Shown here: piece after piece, positions 1 through 8,239 of the stretch | Layout: each line of letters opens with the position of its first letter | Position numbering within the stretch: the first letter of the stretch is position 1 | DNA from: a virus | DNA: 64,000 nt | IMG/VR virus record: IMGVR_UViG_3300032242_000818 | Span: 1-64,000 of that record | Direction: 5' to 3' (one strand) | Position numbers and translations under genes: made by a program | The notes under the pieces: model-generated | Seen by the model: only the letters and a program-made list of their open reading frames with translations | What the model was told of the DNA's origin: nothing | Databases searched by the model: none

Positions 1-284
1 GTTTAGGCTGCTAATGCGAACTGTGCGTCGTTTGCGTTTACGTTGTTTTAGTTTTTACATCTACTCTGATGAGTTGTCCACTTCTGTACTTGTTGCCCTG
101 TCGAAACCTAGTCACCCCCATCAGAAACATACTATGGTGAAATTGACTTACATCGTAGAGGTCACGGCTTACCAATCCTGATCCCAACCTTTCGGTTTTG
201 TAGAGATTTAAGTATGCTTCTGGTGGAGGTGGGGAGAATCGAACTCCCGTCCAGAACACTTTTCTAGTTGCTTCATACAACCGT
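1..284 (-). ncRNA. ssrA: tmRNA, circularly permuted two-piece type (partial, runs off the window start)
   Basis: Rescues stalled ribosomes and tags the nascent peptide. In the minus direction the acceptor piece comes first: T arm GGGAG/TTCGATT/CTCCC (232-248), acceptor strand CACCTCC (225-231), then A and CCA (221-224). A spacer of about 100 bases follows (120-220). The coding piece then starts at 119 with GGGGGTG, which pairs with CACCTCC through one G-U, followed by GACTAGGTTTCGACAGGG as in standard tmRNA 5' ends. The tag frame lies at 3-35. This order (3' part, spacer, 5' part) defines permuted tmRNA. The 3' end of the coding piece is outside the window. The spacer contains no other gene that I can see. 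Confidence 0.93.
3..35 (-). other. tmRNA tag reading frame (ANDAQFALAA)
   Basis: The codons GCA AAC GAC GCA CAG TTC GCA TTA GCA GCC are followed by TAA at 3-5 and encode ANDAQFALAA. The ALAA end is the usual ClpXP/ClpAP degron, and the AND start matches bacterial tags. The resume codon GCA (33-35) is assigned by alignment with known tags; two more sense codons (GTA AAC) precede it in frame. Confidence 0.9.
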
Positions 285-290
285 ATCACT

Positions 291-319
291 ATTATACATT
301 ATTTATTCTTACTTGTCAA
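291..319 (-). promoter_or_regulatory. Consensus sigma-70 promoter of the tmRNA
   Basis: TTGACA (314-319), 17-base spacer, TATAAT (291-296). This perfect consensus predicts a start near 284, just upstream of the acceptor piece. Confidence 0.8.
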
Positions 320-1026
320 ATATCGATTGAACCAACATTTGCAAATTCTTTTAGAAATTCATAAGTCTTATCTGTTGTAATACCAGTTGTAACCAAAGTA
401 AATCTAGGATTACGACCAGCATTTGCTGTACAGTGAGGTACGTGTTTCCAATCAAAGGTATGAACATCACCTTCCTTCCAATGGGTATAGACATGGTTGC
501 CATATTGGTAGAAATGTCCAGGCTCCCAGTCAGAAAGCATAATAACAATGCGCATAATTCTGCTATGGTCAGAAGGATAAATTCTACCCAACTTATCAAT
601 GTGCATATTAAAGACTTCACCTACTACTTGCATATGCGTTTTATCGTGGCCATTTTCAAGACCAATCATATTACATATCTTTTGTAACTTAGGTGTTAAT
701 GAAGCACCCATATGACAGATACTCATAGCAGGATTACCGCCACCTTGTTCAATATCATATTCCTCAGCTTCAATCCAATTATTTGGAGGAGTTTCAGTTC
801 CACCATCACCACGACTGGTTTTTGCACCAAAGATACGAGTGCGCCATGAAGCAGAATTAGAATTTTGTTTGATCCATTCTCTTTCTTCAGAGAAATCGCT
901 ATTGAATCTTCCGAGACCTTTGACACAATCCCAACGTGGATCAAAACGATTTACATCGAAATGATATTGGGATTGGTTTTTTGAAATTTCCTCGAAAGAA
1001 CTTTTTTTAAGTTCTACGAATTCCAT
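316..1026 (-). CDS. Fe(II)/2OG-dependent oxygenase (beta-hydroxylase-like)
   Basis: 236 aa. The jelly-roll metal site is visible as H142-x-D144 (in FNMHIDKLG), distal H198 (VPHCTANAG) and R208, the usual 2OG-binding arginine. This resembles the aspartyl/asparaginyl beta-hydroxylase-like branch; the substrate is unknown. The start codon is one base after the stop of the TctC-like gene (TGA-A-ATG), so the two genes are co-transcribed. It is one of 17 such oxygenases in the window. Confidence 0.8.
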   Translation of the reverse strand: MEFVELKKSSFEEISKNQSQYHFDVNRFDPRWDCVKGLGRFNSDFSEEREWIKQNSNSASWRTRIFGAKTSRGDGGTETPPNNWIEAEEYDIEQGGGNPAMSICHMGASLTPKLQKICNMIGLENGHDKTHMQVVGEVFNMHIDKLGRIYPSDHSRIMRIVIMLSDWEPGHFYQYGNHVYTHWKEGDVHTFDWKHVPHCTANAGRNPRFTLVTTGITTDKTYEFLKEFANVGSIDI

Positions 1027-1027
1027 T

Positions 1028-1993
1028 TCAGTTTTGATCCATCTTTGCTTTAAGAACTAATGCCTTTGGAAGATAACGCTGACGTAGATCTTCAATAACT
1101 TTCTTCGAAGAAACTGGATCTAGATCTGATGGAACACTAATATAATTATCAGCAAAATATCTTTTGACATTATCGCTCTTTAGTGCTTTAGTGAATTCAC
1201 GGACATACCAATCAACAACTTCTTTCGGAGTATCTTTTGGTAATGTAATATTCCACATAGCCATTACTTCAACGCTTGGTAGAAGTTCTTTCATGGCAGG
1301 AATACCTGGAAATGCTGGTTCACGTTTGTTACCAGTCAAAGCAATCAATTTAACCTTACCTGCTTTAATCTGTGGAGCTGCAACAGATAATGGCATCATA
1401 CCAAATTCAGTATGTCCACCAGCAACGTCCATCAACGCTTGCATTGGACCTTTATACATAATCTGTTGTACTTTTACTCGATCACCATTTGCAGCATCCA
1501 TCAAAAGACCAAAGATCAAATACTGAACATTACTACCGATAGCAATATTTACATTGGTATCAGGTTTATTCAAATATTTTACTAGTTCTTTAGCAGTATT
1601 AATTTTACTTGATGGTCTAGCAACAATAACCTGTGGGCTTGTTCCGCAACTCATAATAGGATTAAGATCTGCGTATGTATAACGAATTGCACCAGCATCA
1701 AATGCTTCATTAGTAACATAAGTGCTTAGATTACCAGTAACATTCAAACTATAACCATCAGGTGGTAGTTTAGTAGAATGATTGGTAGAGATAACGCCAT
1801 CAGATCCAGGCATATTCTGAACAACAAAATTTACTTTTGGATTATTGCGCTCTACTTCAGCAGCAACTCCTCTGAAACAAATTTCATTACCAGATCCTGG
1901 ACCATAGCCAACAATGGCAGTGATAGATTTTGTGGGTTCCCATGCGAACGCAAGGGCTGGGATGAGTAGCATCGCTACTAGGATTTTTTTCAT
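1028..1993 (-). CDS. TctC/Bug-type periplasmic solute-binding receptor
   Basis: 321 aa, the full length of the tripartite tricarboxylate transporter receptor family. It has a Sec signal peptide (residues 1-17, cleavage after AFA). Family features are IVGYGPGSGNE, VVQNMPGSDG, LPPDGYSL, a long domain with VAGGHTEFGM, and GKVKLIALTGNKREP followed by FPGIPAMKEL. Such receptors bind citrate, other carboxylates or aromatic acids outside the inner membrane and pass them to TctAB or act as sensors. No TctA or TctB gene is present, so it would have to use host permeases. RBS AAGG precedes ATG at 1993, and a TATAAATA late promoter lies 70 bases upstream. A bacterial metabolic gene carried by a phage. 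Confidence 0.9.
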   Translation of the reverse strand: MKKILVAMLLIPALAFAWEPTKSITAIVGYGPGSGNEICFRGVAAEVERNNPKVNFVVQNMPGSDGVISTNHSTKLPPDGYSLNVTGNLSTYVTNEAFDAGAIRYTYADLNPIMSCGTSPQVIVARPSSKINTAKELVKYLNKPDTNVNIAIGSNVQYLIFGLLMDAANGDRVKVQQIMYKGPMQALMDVAGGHTEFGMMPLSVAAPQIKAGKVKLIALTGNKREPAFPGIPAMKELLPSVEVMAMWNITLPKDTPKEVVDWYVREFTKALKSDNVKRYFADNYISVPSDLDPVSSKKVIEDLRQRYLPKALVLKAKMDQN

Positions 1994-2062
1994 TTTAAAT
2001 TACCTTTTAATTTGTGATTAAAAAGTATATTGGCACTAATTGTCCGTCAATACTGTGTTTTT

Positions 2063-2070
2063 TATTTATA
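2063..2070 (-). promoter_or_regulatory. T4-type late promoter TATAAATA
   Basis: An exact TATAAATA octamer on the minus strand overlaps the stop of the upstream amidotransferase gene and lies 70 bases before the TctC-like gene. The T4 paradigm (gp55-directed) is the basis for the call. Confidence 0.5.
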
Positions 2071-2614
2071 ACAAAAATTCAGAAACTTTTGCTGGTAGGA
2101 CTGGATTTTTCATCCTTTCGGGATGCCAGACTATACCATATATCTCTCGAGTTTTATGTTTAAATGCTTCTGTATATCCATCTAGATCCATAGCAACCTT
2201 TTCTATTTCTGGACCAAGTTTATCTATAGACTGACCATGATAACTATTTACGGTATGTATATTACCTTCCATAATAATTTCATGATCAACTTGGATATGA
2301 CCTTCTATATAGCCATTTGTACCACCAGTTAAATCATTTACAGCAAATGCCCCATGACAAAAACCAAATATTGGTTTATTTAATTTATAAGCATGGTGAA
2401 ATAATAAATCCTCGGTAGTATGACGCTCGATACTATCTGGACCACCAGTCAATACTAAACAATCAAATTCAATCGATTGATCTATTATACCTAAGTTTGG
2501 TACTGGAATCAAATTATGTTTTTTAAAAAGACTATACCAACTACGCTCTAAAGCATCGAAAGTAAAATGTGATGGGGGGATGCGAATATCCCTCTGTGAA
2601 ATTAATATTCGCAT
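2066..2614 (-). CDS. Class I glutamine amidotransferase-like protein
   Basis: 182 aa, a stand-alone GATase1 domain. The nucleophile elbow GFCHG holds C86, the triad is completed by H164 and E166 in IVWHPERM, and TGGPD (56-60) forms the oxyanion loop. This layout releases ammonia from glutamine for a partner synthetase. The gene abuts the upstream oxygenase (TAA then ATG), and the next gene upstream is a PP-loop ATPase, a natural ammonia acceptor. The three genes look like a split amidating system. The product is unknown. Confidence 0.82.
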   Translation of the reverse strand: MRILISQRDIRIPPSHFTFDALERSWYSLFKKHNLIPVPNLGIIDQSIEFDCLVLTGGPDSIERHTTEDLLFHHAYKLNKPIFGFCHGAFAVNDLTGGTNGYIEGHIQVDHEIIMEGNIHTVNSYHGQSIDKLGPEIEKVAMDLDGYTEAFKHKTREIYGIVWHPERMKNPVLPAKVSEFLL

Positions 2615-3340
2615 TTATGCCTCACCACCACCAGAACCAATTTGAGAAAGATATTCATCATGTTCTTTTAATACTTGTAAAAATCCCTCTTGAGTTCTAT
2701 GCAATGATGTAACAATTGCTAATCTATTATTATAATGCATGCCCATGTCAGGATTTGATGGCTCAACAAAATGTAAAAGGTATCCAGGGTGAATTAACAT
2801 TAACCCCTCTTCAACTTTAATCTTTTTAAATGCTGTAAATTGATTCATCCAATTTACACCACCACGTGGATCCATCATTACTAGGTTTCCTGGATTATTC
2901 TCATCAGTAGTAACGTATAACATTCCAACACCAATAGTATTGCCATGTTTATGGGGTGTAATTCTATAAATTCCATCACCCTCAGACATCCTAAAATATC
3001 CTTTTGATGCAGAAAATGGTGGCAGAGGCATTTCAGCTAATGGTCGATAATATCTTTCCATCAACTCTAATTTTTTTTCTTTAACTGCTACCATAGTTTT
3101 TGGCAGATCAGGCATTGACCAAAGATCCGTATGATTATATCTCCCAGGCGCACCTGGTTTTAAAAGATATTTAATATCATCTCTGAGTTCATCAATAAAA
3201 TCTTTAGAGAATGGATATGCTGTTATAATTGGTGTTGGCCATAACATATGGCATGTATCTTCTTTTCCAGGTTTAATGATAGTGATACTTCCATCAGCTT
3301 TCATTTTTTTAATATCTTGTAGATCTGTATAATCTTGCAT
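2615..3340 (-). CDS. Fe(II)/2OG oxygenase
   Basis: 241 aa. H130-K-H132 (TPHKHGN) and H190 (YLLHFVEPSNP) form the metal site, with R206 as the 2OG arginine. Spacing and the HxH form match the phage 2OG-FeII_Oxy_5/TIGR02466-like group. It sits between the PP-loop synthetase gene and the amidotransferase gene, so it probably acts in the same pathway (inference). Confidence 0.78.
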   Translation of the reverse strand: MQDYTDLQDIKKMKADGSITIIKPGKEDTCHMLWPTPIITAYPFSKDFIDELRDDIKYLLKPGAPGRYNHTDLWSMPDLPKTMVAVKEKKLELMERYYRPLAEMPLPPFSASKGYFRMSEGDGIYRITPHKHGNTIGVGMLYVTTDENNPGNLVMMDPRGGVNWMNQFTAFKKIKVEEGLMLIHPGYLLHFVEPSNPDMGMHYNNRLAIVTSLHRTQEGFLQVLKEHDEYLSQIGSGGGEA

Positions 3341-3347
3341 TTCCAGG

Positions 3348-4391
3348 TCAATCCTTTACATAAACATTTGTATAATCATTTAACAAAAATAACCAACTAT
3401 GGGGTTTTGGAGATAGAACTGATGTAAATTTTTTCTTATTATTAGAATAATATAAATCACCAGTATATTCAGATATTTTTTCTCTTAATTGCCATCTATC
3501 GTCTGAGAAGTCACCAGTCTTTGTTGCTTTGTCAGTATTATATATTGACCATAATTGAAAATCTTCAGTATTAAAAAAAGCATGAACTTTTTTAATTATA
3601 TCAGGATTTAACCCAATTAAGTTGTTTGTAAGCACATTATACCAAGTATAATTAAAAATAATATACCATCTTAAATCTTGAAGTGTAATAATTGGTTTTG
3701 GGCTATTTAATATTGAAGGTGTTAAGAATTCTAAACATTCATCAGTAAGCAATTTTTTGTAATCTACCAATGCATTTTTTTCAAGAAATTTATTGTGTTT
3801 ATCATGAATACCAATGAAATTCGAATCTTTAAATTCTAATAACATATCTCTATTTTTATTATACGATAGTCCTGGAGTAAATAATTGATTAGACATCGCA
3901 CCTGTTACGTAAAGACAATCTTGTTCATAATTAAAATTATTAGATGCAGTTGTATTAATTTTTATAGAATATCTCATTCGATTCTTAATGAACCTATCAA
4001 AGAAATCTCCCGATTCTATAATAGAATTATATGTTCCATATACTCGTATTTGATCTGGATCATTTGCATAATGATATAATGACAACAAAATAAAAGTACT
4101 ATCAATACCCCCACTCCAAGCAACATTTATTTCTTTATCAGTAGAAAGTAATTCAAGACATCTTTTTTCTACGATATCGTAGAAATTTAAATTAAAACTA
4201 GGATTTGTTGGTATTGGCGAGTATATGTAATCTATATCTAAAAAGTGTGGTATAGACTGAGTTCGATCAACTAAGAAAACATCTTTACAAAAATTATATT
4301 TTAATAATCTATTATATAGATCAATATTATTTAATTTGTATTGTTGATTAGTTCTATTAAATGTATGTGGGTTGTAACTTAATATCTTCAT
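3348..4391 (-). CDS. PP-loop ATPase, asparagine-synthase-like
   Basis: 347 aa. The pyrophosphatase loop SGGIDS (93-98, in AWSGGIDSTFILL) is the ATP-binding signature of asparagine synthetase, GMP synthetase and related adenylating enzymes. The N-terminal glutaminase domain of AsnB is missing; a separate glutaminase-like gene lies 0.7 kb downstream in the same operon. The substrate is unknown; an amide- or thiolation-forming step is expected from the fold. Confidence 0.75.
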   Translation of the reverse strand: MKILSYNPHTFNRTNQQYKLNNIDLYNRLLKYNFCKDVFLVDRTQSIPHFLDIDYIYSPIPTNPSFNLNFYDIVEKRCLELLSTDKEINVAWSGGIDSTFILLSLYHYANDPDQIRVYGTYNSIIESGDFFDRFIKNRMRYSIKINTTASNNFNYEQDCLYVTGAMSNQLFTPGLSYNKNRDMLLEFKDSNFIGIHDKHNKFLEKNALVDYKKLLTDECLEFLTPSILNSPKPIITLQDLRWYIIFNYTWYNVLTNNLIGLNPDIIKKVHAFFNTEDFQLWSIYNTDKATKTGDFSDDRWQLREKISEYTGDLYYSNNKKKFTSVLSPKPHSWLFLLNDYTNVYVKD

Positions 4392-4671
4392 ATATTCTCA
4401 AATCAATTTTCCAATTATCATTATCTTTATAAAGTATGGGTATAATATTTGTATTAATAAAATCAAAATCTAATCCATTTAATAAATGTATATTTTTTAT
4501 CTCAAACTCTGGTATTTGTATACACTCCATATCAAATTCAAAAATACCTGATGTTAATGAATTATAATAGTAAACAGAAGAAATTAAAAAAAAGTTTTGG
4601 CTACTATATGGTTGATCTGTTAACTTAACTGACCATACATTACAATTTAAAAAAGGAGTTTCCATATTCAT
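4357..4671 (-). CDS. Hypothetical protein
   Basis: 104 aa with no recognised motif, rich in aromatic and acidic residues. Its end overlaps the start of the PP-loop gene by 35 bases, which suggests translational coupling. It is the first gene after the terminator at 4685-4706. Start is ATG 4671 or 4665; neither has a good RBS. Confidence 0.6.
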   Translation of the reverse strand: MNMETPFLNCNVWSVKLTDQPYSSQNFFLISSVYYYNSLTSGIFEFDMECIQIPEFEIKNIHLLNGLDFDFINTNIIPILYKDNDNWKIDLRIYEDIKLQPTYI

Positions 4672-4684
4672 ACTTATAATGTAT

Positions 4685-4706
4685 GAAACCAGCCGAAGCT
4701 GGTTTC
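4685..4706 (-). terminator. Hairpin terminator after the ferritin-like genes
   Basis: Perfect 9-bp stem GAAACCAGC/GCTGGTTTC closed by a TTCG tetraloop in the minus direction. The U-tract is weak. It separates the ferritin-like operon from the amidating cassette. Confidence 0.65.
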
Positions 4707-4726
4707 TACGTAATTATATAATTATT

Positions 4727-5455
4727 TTAAATTGCTACGGACAACTCGCGAGTAGGTTGACCATATGCTTGTTTCATAACAACTTGACCTTCTTCAGAAA
4801 CCTGAGCGATGGACAAACAAGTATTTTCATAAAGATCCCAAACGAAATTCTGAGCCATATCCAATGCTTTTTGTTGGGCTTCTGGAGTAGTGCAAAGTTT
4901 TTCTAATTTCAAACGACCGATTTCGCTATGGAATCTTTCATCACGAGCAATCTTTGCATAACGTGAAGAAACATATTCGTCTTCAATAGATTCAGCCATT
5001 GCTTGCCAAACTACAGAGGCGCGACCTTCAGCCAAGTATTGATATAGAGCCAATACTAATTCATCACCTTGAGCATTGTATTTGTCAAGGATAAAAACAC
5101 CTTGGCTTGGCATTTTCTTACCATGAGTAGCACCGATTTCTGCTAGGTTTGCTTCAACACCAGAGATATGCTCAATAACTTCTTTAACCATACGGAAGTG
5201 GTTTGCTTCATCGTATGCTTGCTTAGCCAATAATTGAGTTTCTTCGATTGGAGTATCGATTGGTTGGTTAGCAACTGCTTGAGCCAATTCAACCATGTTC
5301 CAGCGTTCATTGAACAAACGAATTTTGAAATAACCTAGCAACTCATCATTGCTTGGCTTAGTTGCAAAATACTGACGAGTAGTTTTATCAGCTACTGTAT
5401 ATAGAGTGTCAAAAGTATTGCGTAATTCTTTAACAAATTCTACAGAGTTTTTCAT
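4727..5455 (-). CDS. Ferritin-like di-iron protein (paralogue 1)
   Basis: 242 aa from ATG 5455, chosen because AAGGAA lies 8 bases upstream; an upstream in-frame ATG gives a poor 20-residue extension. It shows a helical-bundle di-iron pattern: E56 (in NERWNMVELA), E83-x-x-H86 (YDEANHF), E143 and E173-x-x-H176 (RDERFH). It is a paralogue of the next gene, with the same motifs at the same spacing. An oxidase or oxygenase rather than an iron store is possible, but the reaction is unknown. Confidence 0.78.
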   Translation of the reverse strand: MKNSVEFVKELRNTFDTLYTVADKTTRQYFATKPSNDELLGYFKIRLFNERWNMVELAQAVANQPIDTPIEETQLLAKQAYDEANHFRMVKEVIEHISGVEANLAEIGATHGKKMPSQGVFILDKYNAQGDELVLALYQYLAEGRASVVWQAMAESIEDEYVSSRYAKIARDERFHSEIGRLKLEKLCTTPEAQQKALDMAQNFVWDLYENTCLSIAQVSEEGQVVMKQAYGQPTRELSVAI

Positions 5456-5468
5456 TATTGTTCCTTGA

Positions 5469-6167
5469 TTATAGTGGACCGTAAGCATCTTCCATAATCG
5501 CTTTGCTTTCAGCATTCATACCTGATTTAGCACAAGTGATTAAGAATAAGTCTTTACGCATAGCATTGGCAACTTCAACGATTTGTTGCTGAGCAACTGC
5601 ATCTTCGCAAAGTTTAACTAATTGATGACGACCAATAGAAGCATGGAACTTTTCATCTTTAGCGATCTTAGCATAAGTGCTAGCAATGAACTGATCATCG
5701 ATACACTCTGACATCATTTTCCAGTTACGAGCAGCACGACCTTCGGCTACTAATTGATATAATGCCAACATTACTGGATTCTTGTCTGCACCATATTTCT
5801 TGATAAGAGCAGCACCTTTAGTGCTTAGTTGGTCAGCGTGTTCTGCAACAGCAGCACCAACATCACATGGCTCACCAGAAAGGTGTTCAATAACATTCTT
5901 AACCATACGGAAGTGTTTTGCTTCATCTTGGGCTTGTTTAGCCAAAAGATTAAGTTCGCTAGTATCAGCGTCGGCTGGGGCAGCAGCGATTTGGGCAGAA
6001 ATTTCTACCATGTTCATACGCTCGTTAACCATGCGACCTTTAAAGTGATCGATTAGTTCAGCCTTAGATGGCTTAGAGTCAAAGTATGATTTTACTTGGA
6101 GTTCAGAAGCACGAAATAACGCTTCATTTTGAAACTCTAGTTGTTCAACGAATTGAGCAGCTTGCAT
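5469..6167 (-). CDS. Ferritin-like di-iron protein (paralogue 2)
   Basis: 232 aa. It shares with its neighbour NERMNMVEI, QDEAKHFRMV and KDEKFHASIG, so two carboxylate-histidine pairs are intact. RBS GAGG lies 9 bases before ATG 6167. The gap to paralogue 1 is 13 bases, so they form a two-gene operon from an old duplication. They may form a heterodimer (inference). Confidence 0.78.
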   Translation of the reverse strand: MQAAQFVEQLEFQNEALFRASELQVKSYFDSKPSKAELIDHFKGRMVNERMNMVEISAQIAAAPADADTSELNLLAKQAQDEAKHFRMVKNVIEHLSGEPCDVGAAVAEHADQLSTKGAALIKKYGADKNPVMLALYQLVAEGRAARNWKMMSECIDDQFIASTYAKIAKDEKFHASIGRHQLVKLCEDAVAQQQIVEVANAMRKDLFLITCAKSGMNAESKAIMEDAYGPL

Positions 6168-6216
6168 TTGTTTTAGTCCTCAGGGGTTAATTTACTCTAT
6201 ATTTAGTAATTTTAAA

Positions 6217-6870
6217 TTACAGATTTTTCAAGTTTTTATAGTCTAATCGTAACTTTCTAAATCCGCCGATCCAGTTATCCCTCTTTTCAATAAACAACCT
6301 TGGATCATCGTTATCTACAGCCATAATAATTACTAGTCTCCCAACTGGGATTCCTGTTCTTTCCTCAAATGCCACAGCATATGCTGCAGTTTGCATAAAA
6401 TAATTATGAATATCGTCTCTATCTTTAGGTTTGCTAGAAGTCTTAAAATCTATAACAGAGAGTTTTCCCTGAAAATCTGCGATACAATCAACTGTTCCAG
6501 CAACTTGTAGAAAATCAGAATACAAAGGATTTTCTAGAGCATGAATATTATTTATATCATCTAACCAAAACTTTATAGAATTGAACATTTCGAGGTCAAA
6601 CATATCGGCTTCGAATATGTTTCCTCGTAAATAATCTTCGCAGTATTGGTGTATACGAGTGCCTCTTGCGCTTGCTTTTCCTGAGATTCGATTTGCTTCT
6701 TCTTCGCCAACCCTACATCTCCATTCTGCGATGCCTTTTGCTGAGTGCAATCCTGTAACGGTAGTAACGGAGGGATACGATTTACCTGTAGGTGTTTTGT
6801 ATACCCTCGAACCATTTGCGGCAGTTTCACGTTCAAGTTTAGGGAAATCATGATATATAAAATTTTTCAT
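6217..6870 (-). CDS. PD-(D/E)XK family exonuclease
   Basis: 217 aa from ATG 6870, which overlaps the endolysin stop (TAATG). The core motif is GTVDCIADFQGKLSVIDFKT, i.e. D...(15)D-x-K, followed by the RecB/YqaJ-type QTAAYAVAFEE helix. The N-terminal GTRIHQYCEDYL helix is also typical. It probably degrades or processes DNA during replication or recombination. Confidence 0.82.
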   Translation of the reverse strand: MKNFIYHDFPKLERETAANGSRVYKTPTGKSYPSVTTVTGLHSAKGIAEWRCRVGEEEANRISGKASARGTRIHQYCEDYLRGNIFEADMFDLEMFNSIKFWLDDINNIHALENPLYSDFLQVAGTVDCIADFQGKLSVIDFKTSSKPKDRDDIHNYFMQTAAYAVAFEERTGIPVGRLVIIMAVDNDDPRLFIEKRDNWIGGFRKLRLDYKNLKNL

Positions 6871-7490
6871 TAGGCAAGTAAAGCGATACACTCATTGTAA
6901 TGTTTAATACGATCATCAAGACCAATGTAACCACCATTAATAATTTTGGTCATTTGTTTGATATCAGCGATATCTGCATAATGATTTAGATTGTGTGAAT
7001 TCCAAAACCAGATAGCAGACATTAAAGCAAAATCTCGATCTGATGTAACCCAGTCAGGATTTTCTACTACGTTTTCCCAGTCCTCAAACATTGCCTTAGC
7101 AAAAGCAGTATAGTTTGCTTTACCAGTCAATTGAATTGGACCACGTCCACGATATTTGTAACCATCACCAGTCTCTGGACCACCATTACCCATACGGTTA
7201 GCATAGATCTTATTGGCAATCATTTCTGGATGACGTGCGTATGGAGTTGCTGCTTCAATAGTAGGAAAATACTTCTTAAAGATTCCATTCAATCCTTGAG
7301 CAGAATAATTTAAGTTTTCTTCAAATACTGTCCAACCACCAGACTCATGCCCACATTGAGCCAAGAAAGCAGCAACACGTTGTGGCGTATTAATATCATA
7401 AGTTGGAAATACTTCATTCATTGCGTCAGCCCATCCATCAGGATCCTGCGCACGTGGAAACAAGTGTTTAAATTGGTCGCCTGTTATCAT
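6870..7490 (-). CDS. Endolysin, glycoside hydrolase family 19
   Basis: 206 aa, a single catalytic domain. Family motifs: AFLAQCGHESGGW with catalytic E49, NYSAQGL, YANRMGNG and YRGRGPIQLTGKANY. It cleaves peptidoglycan at the end of infection. No signal peptide is visible, so release depends on a holin; the holin and spanin candidates are 47 kb away at 54-55 kb. Confidence 0.93.
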   Translation of the reverse strand: MITGDQFKHLFPRAQDPDGWADAMNEVFPTYDINTPQRVAAFLAQCGHESGGWTVFEENLNYSAQGLNGIFKKYFPTIEAATPYARHPEMIANKIYANRMGNGGPETGDGYKYRGRGPIQLTGKANYTAFAKAMFEDWENVVENPDWVTSDRDFALMSAIWFWNSHNLNHYADIADIKQMTKIINGGYIGLDDRIKHYNECIALLA

Positions 7491-8239
7491 TTCTTGTAGA
7501 CTCCGTAAGTAATTAATTGATCGGTTTTTATGAAATTTTCTACATTTTCCAATGCTTGTTTAAAATTCATACATTTCATATAAGCAGAACCATCATCAAT
7601 TAATGTTACGTAGAGAAACATATCATCTTCTGCTAACTCAGTTTTTAATGCATTAAAAAACTCATTAGTATTTATGCCATAATGTTCAGATATTCCTGGA
7701 AATACAGTTAATGTATCAGAAGATAACGAAACAGGTGGTGTGAATGAAATTTTGCAGGTTTCTAGATTTAAATATTCTTGCATAATCTTAGAACATATCT
7801 TTATTGGGGATTCACAATCAATAATGTTCATTTGACGAATCTGTGGTAATATACTTGTTAGCATGTCAGAAATATAAGGGCTACCGCAAGTAAAGATATA
7901 GATTTGATTAAACCCCAGTTTCTTTTGCTGTTGATCAAAATATGTAACCATATTCTTAACCGCATCATATGGGGTATCGCCTGAAACAACATTCCAAATA
8001 TTACCAAAACAATTTAAAATACCTTCAGATAAATCAGTATCTACATTCTTAATTTTTAATTTTTCAATCAGATAAGAATAACCATATGGTGCAGCCTTTA
8101 GTTCAAATGGTGAATTGTCAAAATTTACTGTGACAAGACCTATTGCTTCTTCTGCTCTAATTGATTCTATTGCTTTTATAAATGATATTGTGGCGTCTTG
8201 TTTTCTAGTAGGAACACCAACCCTAGTTATCTCATACAT
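7487..8239 (-). CDS. Hypothetical protein
   Basis: 250 aa. Alternating hydrophobic strands (IYIFTCGSP, FLYVTLIDDG) suggest an alpha/beta fold; no family recognised. The 4-base overlaps with both PhoH (TAATG) and the endolysin gene show a tightly coupled operon. Confidence 0.75.
   Translation of the reverse strand: MYEITRVGVPTRKQDATISFIKAIESIRAEEAIGLVTVNFDNSPFELKAAPYGYSYLIEKLKIKNVDTDLSEGILNCFGNIWNVVSGDTPYDAVKNMVTYFDQQQKKLGFNQIYIFTCGSPYISDMLTSILPQIRQMNIIDCESPIKICSKIMQEYLNLETCKISFTPPVSLSSDTLTVFPGISEHYGINTNEFFNALKTELAEDDMFLYVTLIDDGSAYMKCMNFKQALENVENFIKTDQLITYGVYKK

Noticed and set aside
38-289. 83-codon ORF on the minus strand over the tmRNA
   Set aside because: It runs through the acceptor piece, spacer and part of the coding piece; the bases are explained by tmRNA structure.
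2015-2055. Possible sigma-70 promoter (TTGACG/TATACT) before the TctC-like gene
   Set aside because: The spacer is only 15 bases; the late promoter at 2063 is more convincing.
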